Positions 1-11,914 of a DNA stretch of 64,000 nt are shown here, piece by piece. Made by a program: the position numbers and the translations under genes. Source of the stretch: Nemopilema nomurai (lineage: Eukaryota > Cnidaria > Scyphozoa > Rhizostomeae > Rhizostomatidae); assembly GCA_003864495.1 (NCBI GenBank), contig ML133493.1:2735820-2799819 (forward strand), read 5' to 3'. A model generated the notes under the pieces. The model made no database searches and was not told the DNA's origin. It saw only the letters and a program-made list of their open reading frames with translations. Numbering within the stretch: position 1 is the first letter of the stretch; each line of letters opens with the position of its first letter.

Positions 1-3000
1 TAAATGTCACCCTGCTCGGAGGAACTGAAGAGCTGTGATAAGCAAAAGATTGCAAAGGACTTGTCACAGATGAACGGCTAGAGAGTGTTTTGAATTTTGC
101 CGTGTTGACTGCTGCAACGGATGTCTTTTGCATGACATCTGATAATGACGAAGTCCCTTTGTCGTGAGAACTGATGGACAAGGAGCTGGATGCTGGGAAA
201 AGGGTCTCTGAACGCGTGACACCCCTGCTAGATGTTGACAATTTCCCATGCACTGATGAGGTAACAACAGGCGTGGCTAAATCGATGGAACCTGGTTGCG
301 AAAGAGAAATGACGTTTTTGAATGAAAGATACATTTTAGCGATGTAACATGCTGAAGAATTATCATGTTAAGCAATGATGCTTCATATGCACATTTCAAT
401 TAGTCTATCGAATGATTTTATCTGTTTTTTCTCAGCCTACACACACACAACAATGCTGTTGTAAAAAAGATACTTACCGGTTGAAATGCTTGCTTTGTCT
501 GAAAATCTAAAGTCGAAAAATAAGGCATTCAGAATTCGTAAATAAATTTCATTTCGACAGTGAAAAAGGCAAACAACTAAGGGAAATTAATTTGAATGGC
601 TGGTAAGTGAAACTAGAAAATATTTGCCGTTTCGAGAACGTAGGTTAAAAATGGATATATCGTGGTGACACTCTAGAAATTTGATTACGCTTCTTCTAAA
701 ACCATGGTTACTGAAAACAGTATCTGCCAAAAAAGGACAATGAAATTTTATAACATTTGGCAAAAGTTTTTAATGTCATGCATCGTCCTATGGTTTAGTT
801 TATTTTACCCTATTCCAGATTGCAGACTTTTATATTAACAGGAATGTTTACGAAAGACTTATCAAACGTGTTTAAGCAGCTTCTTAATTAGAACTACATT
901 TTGGCTAAAAGAGATTTTACCTGGACTATAAAAAAAAGAAAAATTAATAGCAACTGTTTATTACAATAAAGCAAATAAAAGCAACTGTTTATTACCATAT
1001 AGCAAGAAATATCAACTGTTTATTACTATATGGTAATTAATAGCAACTGTTTATTACCATATAGCAAGAAATATCAACTGTTTATTACTATATGACAATT
1101 AATAATCAATAATAATTCAGCAGGTGAATGCATATGACACTTACCGCATTGATGAAGCGTATAAGACTTGGGATGACATGATTATTGTCGTTGGAAACTT
1201 TGAAGGAAGTGTCGACACCAATGAAGTGGTTAGTGCTTCTCCTACTGAGGATAATACACTCGCTCTCGTAGTGTCGGGATGAACAAAACTTGTCTGCATG
1301 CTTTGAAGAAGAGAGCTTATTCGCACTGCTCCAGGACTCGAGAACAGAGATGAATATGCCAGTACAATTACAGAGCTCTGTGATGTCGTAAACGATGATG
1401 GCGAATTTATGGAATCAGTTTTGCTTTGCACAAAGGTTACGGTAAACACAGGACTCATAACGGTTGCAGTTGAAGCACTTTGCGAAGCGACAGTACTTGG
1501 GCTAAACGGTGATATAAACGAGCTATTTAACGGGGAAGATGGGGTAGAGACCTGTATTGAAAGCAGGGTGGAATCTTGTAACGGATACGACGTAGGCCCA
1601 ACAGAACTGCTTGATAAAACGCCTTTGGTAGGTAGATAGGAACTTTGAGGGGAAACCGCCATTGATGAAGTTGGGTTGGCAAGACCGCTGAACGAAGATA
1701 CTGACAACCGGATTGTGTTTGTTGAGGCATGACGGGATACATTCCAGCTTGAAGCACTGGATGGTTTGGCCATCGAAAAGGCAGAGTAGCTGCGTGCCTC
1801 GGTCGAAAACGAAGAGGACCCTGTCTTCCGCGACATCCAAGAAGCATCGGATGAGATAGTAGCAACCGTGGACAATCCATTAGACACAAGTGACAATGGG
1901 GAAAATGACGCAGAAGAAGTCATTGAGCTTGATCGTTCGCTGAAGGTTCTACTAATCAAACTCGAAAAGGCAGAGTAGCTGCGCGACTCGGTCGAAAACG
2001 AAGAGGACCCTGTCTTCCGCGACATCCAAGAAGCATCGGATGAGATAGTAGCAACCGTGGACAATCCATTAGACACAAGTGACAATGGGGAAAATGACGC
2101 AGAAGAAGTCATTGAACTTGATCGTTCGCTGAAAGTTCTACTTATCAAACTTGAAAACATTCCAAAGGTGGAGGGTGGAGATGCTGTTGTCAAGGGGAAC
2201 TGCAGTGATGTCGGCATCGAAGAAGAAAATTTGAAGGAGCTTTGAAGTATTGGCGTTGAAGCGTTTTTTACGGCCAGACTGGAGAGTCCTCTGGGCATTG
2301 AGGCTTGCATTGTTGTGAAAACAGACGAAATCTGCGGCTGGTGAATAGATGAAGACGTGCTAACTGGTTCTTTATTTGGGCTCAAAGTTGTTTCAACTCG
2401 ACTAGAAGGTATAAGAATAACGTGGCTATCTGAAAATGAACTAGAACTGATCGAAGAGCCGACGGTAGTTCTTTCTGTATTCGATGACATTTCTGTCGGA
2501 ACAGATGAATACGAACGAGTTATATCCACTGATGAAAAGCTTGAAATGGCTGACTTTACTGTACTTTCATAAACTTGTGAGCTTGGACCGAGTGTTGACA
2601 TCCTTCTGGTAGAAAGAAAGCTATGACTGGATTCAAGCACGCGCAGTGAGGTGGTTTGTAAAATCAGTGACGTTCCATGACAAGAGGCTTCGCTACAAAC
2701 AGATCGATCTCCCACAAACGAAGCAGTTGAACTTAGTTTACTAGACGAGTAGGTAAACTCTCCAGACGATAAAACGATACTTGTAGTACTTGTAGTTTCC
2801 GCTGCAGTCTTTGTGAGCATTGTCGAGGGAAGGGTAGACAAAACTGGGGTGGAATATTGAATCGTAGATGCTTGTAATATACTGCTGGAAATAACATGGC
2901 CTCTTTCTACTGAAGACGAAACGTCACTCTCCAAAGAAGCCGTAACGAATTTTTCGCTACCACCAGTTGTTCTTACAACAGAAAAATAAGAACTGATTCC

Positions 3001-4492
3001 GGAAATGATGGAAGATGGTTCGACATTGATTAAAGATGATGCAATAGGACTAGTAGCCTCCAAAGTAAAAGTTTTTGTATCAGCAACCGATCCCACTGAA
3101 GTGTAGACAACGGAGCTAACCAGCCGAGACGGTAAGGTTGAAGTAACAGCTGGCGTGCCTTCAATAGCAGTGATTGATCCAAAAAATATCCCACGTCTTC
3201 TGCGAATGAGATTTGTACCCACCTCTCCAGATGTAACATGCCAGCTCGTCATTTGCAATTCGGGTAATGTTGATATACTACGTTTATGGACTTCATGAAC
3301 ATTAAAGGAGTTCGAATCATCTCTTTCACATCCTAAAGGCCATGAAATGCTAAATTCTTTGGTAACTGGATGAAAATTATCTATTTGCTCAAAACGCAGA
3401 ATTCTCAGCTTTTGCAACTGCTTGAAGAATATGACTGGGTTTGCACTGTCCATAATCTGTATCAAGCCAGTTGGTAGAAGAAGAAACTTATTAATTGACT
3501 TTATAAGTCTTGCAAATATATCAGAATACCTTGCTGAAGTTGCAGTAAAACTGATTGTCACAAGTGTCAGTCTGGAATCTGATAAGCATTTAGAAAGCCT
3601 GTGCTTTTTGCCACCAGATATAATATTTGTTTCGTTACTGATGTATGATATAAGTCCAACTGGCAGTGACTTAGGCTCCAGAACAACTGTGATAGTCCAA
3701 ACGAATTGCTTACATAGGACTTCCTGAAACCCATCAACTAGCCTGATACCAATAATCAAAACATCATATGTACCCAGATCAGATTCTTGTGGGACTCCAT
3801 GTAGAATTCCTTCATTTTCCTCCAAGGTCAGCCACAATGGCAGTTTTCGAGTAATGGAGTCCAAAACCTAAAGCATAAAAATTTGTAGAGGCTGAAAAAA
3901 GCGGCTTTTGCTTTGAGAAGAAAACTCTGCCTCTTTGAATGGACAAAGAACATGCTGCATACAAATATTATGATCTTATATTTTAGAATATATGTATGTA
4001 TCTATCTTAATAAGTGGTTAATATTCAGGTATGTATCTTGAATGTGTATCTTGTGTATCAATTCTAATATCTTCATATCTCATATTCAAATAATATCCAA
4101 TATTTTGAAACTGTAGAATCAAGTTTTCATTCAAATATTTGATGTTCTCAATATAAACCCAGCACTTCATGTTTGACAATTTACTTCCTTGTCACTGCAA
4201 TTGTCCACAAATTCAGCATAACAGGCAAAATTGGCCATTTAAGGCAACAGTATCCTTTGATGAGAAACATCTGCTAACAATTTATTTCCAAAACAGAAAG
4301 TACCAGTAACAATTTAAAAGTACTAACGTGGATCCTTGAAGAATTACAACCAAATCTGTCACCATAATTAACATATTCGCTAAAAAGGTGACCAGCTAGG
4401 GCATCTTTGTATTCATGATAATCAGCTGATATGCAGGAAGAGCACATCAAAACGATGGTTGCTGAAATCCAAAAAGCAGTTGCTCTGTTCAT
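1..4492 (-). CDS. DAG1: Dystroglycan homologue, 5' four coding exons (C-terminus off the left edge)
   Basis: Dystroglycan is the cell-surface receptor that links laminin-type matrix to the cytoskeleton. Coding exons, in reading order: 4492-4328, 3867-1145, 506-478 and 291 to beyond base 1. Donors and acceptors are GT/AG and phases agree at each junction (0, 2, 1). About 1069 residues are visible. They are a signal peptide (1-23), a cadherin-like CADG domain (about 30-110, with the PLWLTL and LHGVPQESDLGTYDV landmarks), an S6-like domain with Cys149 and Cys235, an RRRR site at 277-280, then about 785 Ser/Thr-rich residues. Human dystroglycan has the same order but a much shorter mucin. The beta subunit, with its transmembrane segment, lies outside the window. 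The start ATG has A at -3. The exon's acceptor lies at 4521-4522, so a 5' non-coding exon exists upstream. The mucin length and exact microexon choice are the uncertain points. Confidence 0.85.
478..506 (-). other. DAG1: 29-nt microexon of dystroglycan
   Basis: Read on the minus strand, a TTTAG acceptor precedes base 506 and a CG|GTAAGT donor follows base 478. The 29 nt accept the phase-2 end of the large exon and leave phase 1, which is what the next exon at 291 requires. A second acceptor 8 nt inside would give 21 nt but breaks the downstream frame, so the 29-nt form is preferred. Confidence 0.6.
951..1105 (+). repeat. 31-bp tandem array, five units, in a dystroglycan intron
   Basis: The core CAACTGTTTATTAC recurs at 951, 982, 1013, 1044 and 1075, exactly 31 bp apart. 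Alternate units carry TTACCATATAG or its partner CTATATGGTAA, which are reverse complements, giving a 62-bp higher-order unit able to fold back on itself. It lies in the intron between 507 and 1144. Confidence 0.9.
1775..2152 (-). repeat. 189-bp in-frame tandem duplication in the dystroglycan mucin
   Basis: Two head-to-tail copies (1775-1963 and 1964-2152) differ at only a handful of bases. The unit is a multiple of three and duplicates 63 Ser/Thr-rich residues without disturbing the frame. The near identity points to a recent event. Confidence 0.93.
3193..3204 (-). other. Furin-type tetrabasic site in dystroglycan
   Basis: Codons for four consecutive arginines (residues 277-280) lie exactly between the S6-like domain and the mucin. 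Vertebrate alpha-dystroglycan is cut by furin at the same architectural position (around Arg312 in human), releasing its N-terminal region. Cleavage here is inferred from position and motif only. Confidence 0.65.
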
Positions 4493-4520
4493 TTCTGCAT
4501 GCTTGCTATGTCATGGCTTT

Positions 4521-6969
4521 CTGAGTAAGAAAAGCAAAAATCAATTATTTTCACAACTGAAGACTATCTACTCGTTAAAAACCAAAATAAAATTAACTTG
4601 AAGTTATCCTTTTTCACTTCATAGATAAGTCAGGTAAATCAGCATCAAGATGAACATGGAAGCTTTTATGTTAGTGATAAGAAAATCACTATCAGGTTAT
4701 TGAATTTTATTAAATAAAAACCAGCATTTTCAATTGGTTACAATGGGTACCCTTGGCCAGAGGTAAAACTGCAAAGGCTTAATTAAAGGGGTAGCAATTC
4801 TCAAGTTTACACTACACACCAGGTGTTACAATAATTATATGACCAGTGGGTGTGTACAAAAACATTATAAGATGCTAATATATAATGTATCATGTGGCCA
4901 ACATAATCTAATGGGCTATATTGGAAAATCAACAAAGGAGGCAAATATAAGCTAGAGTGTGCTACATAGCTTTACCTTTTTAATGATGTTTAAAAACAAC
5001 AAAATTCACACAGGCACAAGTTTGGTTTGTTTCTTTATTTGTGGGTGTACAAACCAAGCTATTAAATTGCATTAAACAAGCCTGGCAACAGGCCCTTAAC
5101 TTCTTTCTAATACAGATTAAGAATGAATCCAAAAAAAAATCTTCGGAGAATCAGCTGGTATATCTTGCTTTAGAAGGATGCGTATTTAAAAACTGAAAGT
5201 ATACTTTTCAAGCACATATATAAATGGTTCCAATTAATTAGAAGGCTGTCTCTTTTGGGTGTGTCCTGAATTATTTTTGGCAGTTAACGGCCCTAGCATG
5301 TCTCAACACAATAAAATTGGCATAATCTAACAATAGAATGATTGCCGCGCAGGTCTTCTTTAACTGATTTACATAACTGCCTAGACACCAAGAGGTAGGT
5401 TGAATGTATGCTTTTAACAGCAAAGCGAATTACATTTCTTTCGAAATCAACTGTGGGGTGACGTTACCAACCTTTGCTCTTCGAAATAGCTTCTATGCAG
5501 CAAATGATAACGACCACCATTAGGATAGGCCTAAGCATTAATATTTAACGAAGCAGTGATAAATTCATTCATGGCATGATCTATGATCAAGCAGGATAGC
5601 GTATTCAAAGAGCTGAATCAAAAAGTGTCTTACATTTGGGAAAAGAACATCCATTAAAGACTTTTCCTTTTTCCTCCTTTTCTTTTTTGAGACGTTCATA
5701 GGCCATGATTCTGCCGTTCTCTTATTCAAATATTGATTACAGATATGCCCGCGTGACCGTTATCAACCAATAGTAGGGCTTCATTGGAAAACGAAGCGTT
5801 CATGACAACAGAGAGAGCAACAACAATGAGTCATACAAGCTGGTGTTAGGACCTTACCCGTATTCTTATCAATGCAAGATAATACATTTATATAATACAT
5901 AATTCCTCAAAATAATGTTAGATTAGAATCCTTGTGGATACCTAATGAAGACTCGGAATCGTGACATTCACTGAGAAATCTCTGTATTATTAGTTTAGAT
6001 GGGGAGCAACAATTAATGTTTCAAAAAAGGATTCTCCAAAAAAGAATTACTTATCTACGCAATGACTGCCTTCGCAAACTACAGCATTAGCTTTTGGTTT
6101 TACATGCCCTTTCCCAACAAAATTGATGAATGGTCTGGTATGGATTTCATCCAGATTTCATAATAAGCAATCTTGCGGCAATGGTGTTATTGAAAATATT
6201 CATTCTCATAAACTACTAAAAATAAGTCGCACTTAATAAAATAATGTTAAAACAAACACGGCTAAAACCTTTGTTACTTCTATCTGCCTCTCTCTCTACC
6301 TTACTTACAATATACACATCACATGCAAATTTATAAAAAAACATTAATCTTGGTTTTGTAAAACTTTCTGTCTATAAAACTAAAATTATATGTGAGAGGC
6401 TAGTTGATTAATAGTTAGTGACGCAAACTACCATGCTTGCTTAAATACACAATCAATGATGAATGTAATGATATTTTTTGCAACATTGATATTCTAATCC
6501 ATTGTGGCATAACTACGTTCTTTATCACATAAAAATCCAACCTTTAACTACCTCATCTTAGGTATATAAATCTCTACTCCATTAACCTAGTCTCTACATA
6601 ATATATTTTGACCTTCTCTTTGCAGTTCTCAATTAATTTCAAATTGATTCTTCCTGTCTTTGTCTTTATTGATCATCATTCTTTAGCTCCAGTTCCTTGC
6701 TGTACGGGATTGGAGCAAGCCTGAAACGACAAGGAAGGGCGAAATCAGCCTTAGAAGTAGTCTAAGCTCCAGACCCCAAACGGAAAGAAGAATATATACC
6801 TATTGATGAGGCGAAGCGGCAAAGCAGTTGTATTATTTAGATTTTAAATATACTTATCGGATTTTAACCTCCTTCAAATGGGAAATAATAAACAAGAATC
6901 GACGCTGACACTTGTGTAATAAACGAGCAAAGGTTAGTCAGGCAAATATAGAAAGGGATAAAGTGCAGA
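4521..6969. other. Non-coding stretch between dystroglycan exon 1 and the Boule-like gene
   Basis: The left end is a polypyrimidine tract and AG acceptor for the first dystroglycan coding exon, so part of this stretch is probably the dystroglycan 5' intron. I see no other gene. A minus-strand 33-codon reading frame starts at about 5705 with a good ATG context, but it has no supporting splice site or similarity. Confidence 0.5.
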
Positions 6970-6975
6970 TTTATT
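6970..6975 (-). terminator. Poly(A) signal AATAAA of the Boule-like gene
   Basis: On the minus strand a canonical AATAAA lies about 235 bp past the stop codon at 7208. It is the nearest such hexamer downstream of the last exon. Confidence 0.6.
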
Positions 6976-7156
6976 AAACTGGTTTTGTAATGCCTGATCC
7001 TACAAGAACTGTCAAGACAACAAAGCCTAAATTAACAAAGTCAGGATTACCAAAATCAAAATTGGCAAAATCAAGACTAACAAAGTCACGAGCCAAGAAA
7101 ACTTGTCTAATAGCGAAAAAGGTGACGTAACAGATGGGTTTGGCAGTTAGAGCCAT
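6974..7156 (-). repeat. Imperfect 15-bp repeats in the Boule-like 3' UTR region
   Basis: A run of imperfect 15-bp units (core about 7020-7090) falls between the stop codon and the poly(A) signal. Read on the minus strand it gives a 60-codon open frame with x-D-F-x-N pentads. The frame is most simply a by-product of the repeat in the 3' UTR. Confidence 0.4.
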
Positions 7157-7207
7157 GCACGTAGTGACAAACTGAATTCAGTAATTACCTTTCACAAGAA
7201 GAGTCAC

Positions 7208-10108
7208 TTAGTGGCAACCTTTAGTGAGGACTGTCTGTTGGTTTTGCGTCCCCCCGGCACTCACAACACTTGACTTAAGGTATCCTGGAGGAGAAATGTT
7301 GCAATGCTGCGGTGGGAAACTGGGCAAACATGAGAGCAGTTGGAAACTAGGATCGGTCAGTGTGACTGGTACTGCGCTGGCGTATGGGGGCTGGAAACCA
7401 AACATTGGCAACGGATAAACATTTTGGTGCATGGCATCGATTTGCAGCGGGAACATGTTTGACGGATATACGGGAACGGGTGCATGGCAGAGGTTCGCCT
7501 GGAAGGAAAACAAAATTTGTTTGTCTTTGTAATGATACACGAAGTTGTAATGATACACATTATTATCAGATTATCATAACTCAAATGAATGCTGATGGAA
7601 ACATTAATCTGTGATTGCAATTGCTAGCCGTTTAAGGCCTATAAAGAATCGCAAGCATGACAAGTAGCCTTAAGCACTTTTGCTGAATGCTTTGACTGAG
7701 ACATTGGGGATTGCCCTGCGTTTTAAGTCTAGCTGCATGAAGCAGGCATACAACGGCCGTGCAACGAAAACATTCTAGAAAGTGATTCTTCTCCTATCAG
7801 GGTAGGTGATGTCCCTTCACAAGATTTGTCTGCCAAAGAAAGTAAGTTTGATTGTCTCTTATCCACGCCTCTTCAATTTCCAACATCCGATGAAACATAT
7901 TCTCACTATAAGTTGTTATTCTGAACTGGTGCATTCCTTTTACTTAAAAAAAATTGCAGCACTTACTCTCTCCGCGAGCTCAGCTGGTTGCTTGGCTTGA
8001 AAAGCACACTTGTTTATTGACTGGTAAACAACTCGTGATTTCCCGTCAGTCTTTCTCGCTGACTCATCTAGCACAACTGTTGCAGGTAGGCCTTTTACGT
8101 CATCAGAAAACTAGAAAATTCGTGGAGAAACAGGTAAAATTGAGGAAGTATACAGAATTATGACAATAAGGTGCTAGCATACCGCTAGAAACCAAGTAAA
8201 ATTCATCATTTAGTGAGAGGTTTTGTCAAAGCTGCTCGAATTGTCTCGTTATATTAAAACTGCAGAAATGCTAAAATCTTAGAGTTGTAATTGTTTTACA
8301 AAGTCGAGCGATGTAGAAAGCTTAAAAGGTAAACAGTACATTGTGGGCTCTTTTTATTCGTGTCTGATTATCCACCAATCAATACAACAAAGAATGAATG
8401 GTTTGAATCCTGTAGTCATTTTCTACTAATCAAGGTTTTTAAATGAGAAGAAAACAGTATTAAGAAGCAGTTACCATTTTCTTTATAGCTGGACCAACAT
8501 TGATCTTTTTTCCCCAGAAGAAAATAGAGCCGTGCTGGAGAACTCCTTCGACATCTCTTTCGTCGACAAATGACACAAAACCAAATCTGCATTAGTATAA
8601 GAAGTTTGATTATAAAATGGTATGAAAATTTCGAGCAACTTTGGCAGCAAATCAGAGCTTTCTGAGCTGAAGTCATTTCAGAGCTTTCAAGCAAATGAAT
8701 CAGAGGCGCTCTCTCTGAGTTCAAGAAAAGTCTCTCATCAAGACTGCAACATGTACAGTGGTGGGATGTTTAAGTTCATAAGAACACAATGATTAAAGAC
8801 ATTGTATTCTTTAATTTTCCTAAGCAAGGCAAGTTAAAAGCGAAATATAAGCCGAATCTCAAATTTGCAATTATAAGGTTGCTACTATACATAATGGGAA
8901 TAGGCCCTTAAGGGATAAATTTGAAAACTTTCTCTAGCCTCGGTCTTTTAACAAAAAGTTTAGACACAAAGCTCCAATGGCCCACTGCAATAATTTTGGA
9001 GCTGCCTTTCTTCACAAAATGCGTGTTTTCTAGGGTAATGATTCTAATTGCTTTAAATGTGAACATGTAAATATAGCTAAGTTGGATAACAGTTAAAAGA
9101 TAAAAAAGAGTCTCTTTACCTTTTGGAATTACCATTTTCGTCAAGAACTATCTTTGCTTCGTTGACCGTTCCAAAATGACTGAAGAATTCTGCCAGATCT
9201 TGAGCAACAGCCTTGGAAACAAAATTTCATACAGTAATTTAAAAGAACATAAATTTTTTATAAGTTTGAATGAATTGATACTCTTCTAACGATGGGGACT
9301 TACTGCACAGTTTAAAATTGGAGGGGGGGGGGTGATTTATCTAGCCTTATCGACCATTATCGTACGTATTCAAATTTATTTTACTAAAGACTTGTCTCGT
9401 GTGTAGCAATAGTGGCAATGAGACTCCACATTTTCCACGTCTTCGCCATTTAGTCAGTATTGACGTCAAGCTGAGATGACTGAAATATTTGCACTGCGTA
9501 CTAGACTGAAATTGCATTTCAAAGATATCAACAGTCAACCACTGAATCACTAACCTTCGGTGGCAAACATCCTACAAAAATCCGATTGGGGAAATGTGTT
9601 CCAAAAATAACGGCGGAATGATCGGCCTAGAAAAAAAGTGACTAAATTAACTTTTTGTCAAGACTGATGACAGATGACTTTTAAAAATCATGTAGGCTCA
9701 TCAATTCATTGAATATGGTCACTCTTTTTTAAGAGTAGGCTGATTGAAGCAAATATCATCTTGAAGCAAGAAGCGTCAGGTCGACAAAGCTGCATGGTAT
9801 GTATTGTATCAATATCGTTGTTGTACCAATTGAGGTAGCCACTATGTGCATTGAAAAAACAGCATTGAAACGAGCATGACATCATCATGAAAGGCTCAGA
9901 TCTTTAAATTCTTAGAATTATTCTAATAGTTCTCAAACCAAACCAGCTTTTTTACAAATGAAAATAAATTATACCTTCAGAACGTCTAAGTCTAATTGAA
10001 CCCGCATTAGCCATGATGGTATACTTTGGATGAACATTGTCAACAATATAAAACAAGTTACTGTATCTACAGAGTAGGAAAAGAAGTAAAACTTACAATC
10101 TTGACCAT
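7208..10108 (-). CDS. boule-like: Boule/DAZ-family RRM RNA-binding protein
   Basis: DAZ/Boule proteins bind 3' UTRs and promote translation in germ cells, mainly at meiosis. Coding exons in reading order: 10108-10097, 9626-9555, 9211-9120, 8586-8475, 7498-7208. Phases agree (0, 0, 2, 0) and the total is 192 residues. The RRM starts with RNP2 as NRIFVGCLPPK, has DLAEFFSHFGTV, RNP1 as KRFGFVSF, and ends in KINVGPAIKK. That last motif resembles the GPAIRK signature separating DAZ/Boule from Musashi or hnRNP RRMs. The tail is rich in Pro, Tyr, Met and Gln, as in the family. It is shorter than human BOLL (about 283 residues), so a phase-0 exon between 7499 and 8474 could have been missed. The start ATG has A at -3 and G at +4 and sits behind a TATA box. 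The first exon contributes only four residues. Confidence 0.85.
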
Positions 10109-10183
10109 CTTTGCTTTAGTAGAAACTTTCTAAGCAGTCAGACTTCGAATATGAACTGAATGGTTACAATCAGTCCTTTTTGC

Positions 10184-10192
10184 CTATTTATA
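10184..10192 (-). promoter_or_regulatory. TATA box of the Boule-like gene
   Basis: TATAAATAG on the minus strand, 76 bp upstream of the ATG at 10108. That spacing predicts a transcription start near 10160 and a 5' UTR of about 50 nt with no upstream exon needed. Confidence 0.55.
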
Positions 10193-10193
10193 C

Positions 10194-11704
10194 AGTGGAA
10201 CTATTTTTTGCACCAACTTGGAAGCTCTTTGTCTGGTAAGAATAACATCTATAGAAACTTTTTAAAAGTGGACAAAGAGCCGACAGTCCTAACAACTCCT
10301 TCGGGAAAGACTTCCTCTTGACAAAGGAGGTTATTTACTAATTTTCACACCTTGCTTGCTACGCAGAATGCAGTCGACGGAAGGTGACAACTGGCAATTA
10401 AGCAAACCTGAGAAAGTGTTAATTCTCCAAAAATGCCTGCCCAGTTTTGAAACAGTGCTAGTTCGTGTCGAAAGCTAACGCTCTCCTTTGCATAAAGCAA
10501 CATCCGCTCTTAACAGGCGAATGACGATGAAACTTCGCCGAAAAATTCGCCGAAGGCCCAAAGTGAAAAGTCCCGAAAGAGCGCGCGTCGATTTCACTGC
10601 GCGACAAACAGGCCAATTCATTTGGTTCATCTATGGTTCACATCCTTTCGCCCCAGTGCTTGATGGTAAAGCTGCGAATTCAAGGCAAAGACATCCAGCA
10701 AAAGAAATTTATACTAATTTTTTACCGGATTCTAAAAGACGCATAACTCTTGAGTAAAATATTTTAAATAAAATGTTAGGTGTCAAGTAACGTTTATTGG
10801 TCAAACATATACTCTTCTTATCACCCCCCTAGTGTTTTCGATCCTCAACTGGTTATTTATTGTGTAAGCTTTTCGTCATTTTCTGACGTTTCAATACTCC
10901 GAGGAGTGTCGGACGAAAACGTATTTTAAGTATGCAAAAAACTAGTTCCACTATTTCTAGCTATTGTAAATTTTCTTTAGGAGATAAACAAGAGCTGAAC
11001 TTGTTTTTTTTTCAGAACAGCGAACTCCAACTAATTCCATATTTTGCTTAGATCCCATAATGCTAAGTAATGGAGTAGAAATCCGGTGGGAGTATAGGGG
11101 CTCTAATTTTGCAGGGGCTTGGTTTTACTGCATCAAATGTGCAGTAATTGGGGTTCGAATCCTTGCACCAACTTGAATAAAAGTTTCTTGACAATTTCAC
11201 ACTTAGAATCCGCTCCATTTCCTGACCAAAATAGCTGTTTGTTCAATTTTGACCGCAATCGAAACTACATCCTAATCTCGCACCTTTGAATTGATATGAA
11301 TGAAGCCAAAGGAGCAGCTCTGCATCACATACAAAAAGTGCGATTGTTAGCATCCATTTTTGTCTTGACGTTGATAACCTTACCACTGTCATAAGTAGCA
11401 TTTGCGATTGCCGCCATTCTGATGCAATTTTTGCTCCAAAGACCCAGAGTGTCTATTCAAAAAGCCTTCCTAAAAAGACAGTTGACTAAAATTCAGTGAC
11501 AAAAATTTGGTAACATCCCCCTTCTCTAATCTTCTATTTTTCTCAACCCTGGTCGTCGAAAAACCGACTGTCAGACGTTTTAATCACCGTCATGAATTTG
11601 TTCCGTTCGAAAAATCACACCCCTAAACCTTCATCATAACAGGTGAAATATTCATTAGGTGCCTACACACTTTTTCTTTGACAACAATAACTAATCTTTT
11701 TGTC
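10194..11704. other. Intergenic stretch upstream of the Boule-like gene
   Basis: No gene is seen. A GC-richer patch at 10440-10700 contains a plus-strand 89-codon frame, Arg/Lys-rich at its start, with no recognisable motif or splice sites. A tRNA-like B-box (GGTTCGAATCC) occurs near 11147 without a convincing cloverleaf. Confidence 0.45.
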
Positions 11705-11878
11705 GAGCCTCAATATTCTTGAAAATTTTCAATTTGGAGCCTAATATTATTCTTAAATTATTCTTGCCCAACACAAGGTGAAAATTTCCATTAAGATCAA
11801 ACAAAAATATTTAATCTTTTATGATGTGTTGTTTATCATATATTTCTCACAGAGCTGCTGAGTGTGTTTTAAAACATC

Positions 11879-11914
<36 letters not shown>

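Noticed and set aside
1409..2572. Several plus-strand open frames of 60-105 codons
   Set aside because: They are antisense shadows of the Ser/Thr-rich dystroglycan exon.
9974..10014. Minus-strand ATG with a short open stretch and GTATAA donor, an alternative Boule-like first exon
   Set aside because: It ends in phase 1 while the RRM exon at 9626 needs phase 0. The ATG at 10108 gives the right phase and sits behind the TATA box.
10488..10757. 89-codon basic frame in a GC-richer patch
   Set aside because: No recognisable domain, no splice signals, and composition explained by local base bias.
11095..11172. tRNA-like segment with a GGTTCGAATCC B-box
   Set aside because: The acceptor and anticodon stems do not pair and the A-box is poor. 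At most a degraded tRNA-derived repeat.
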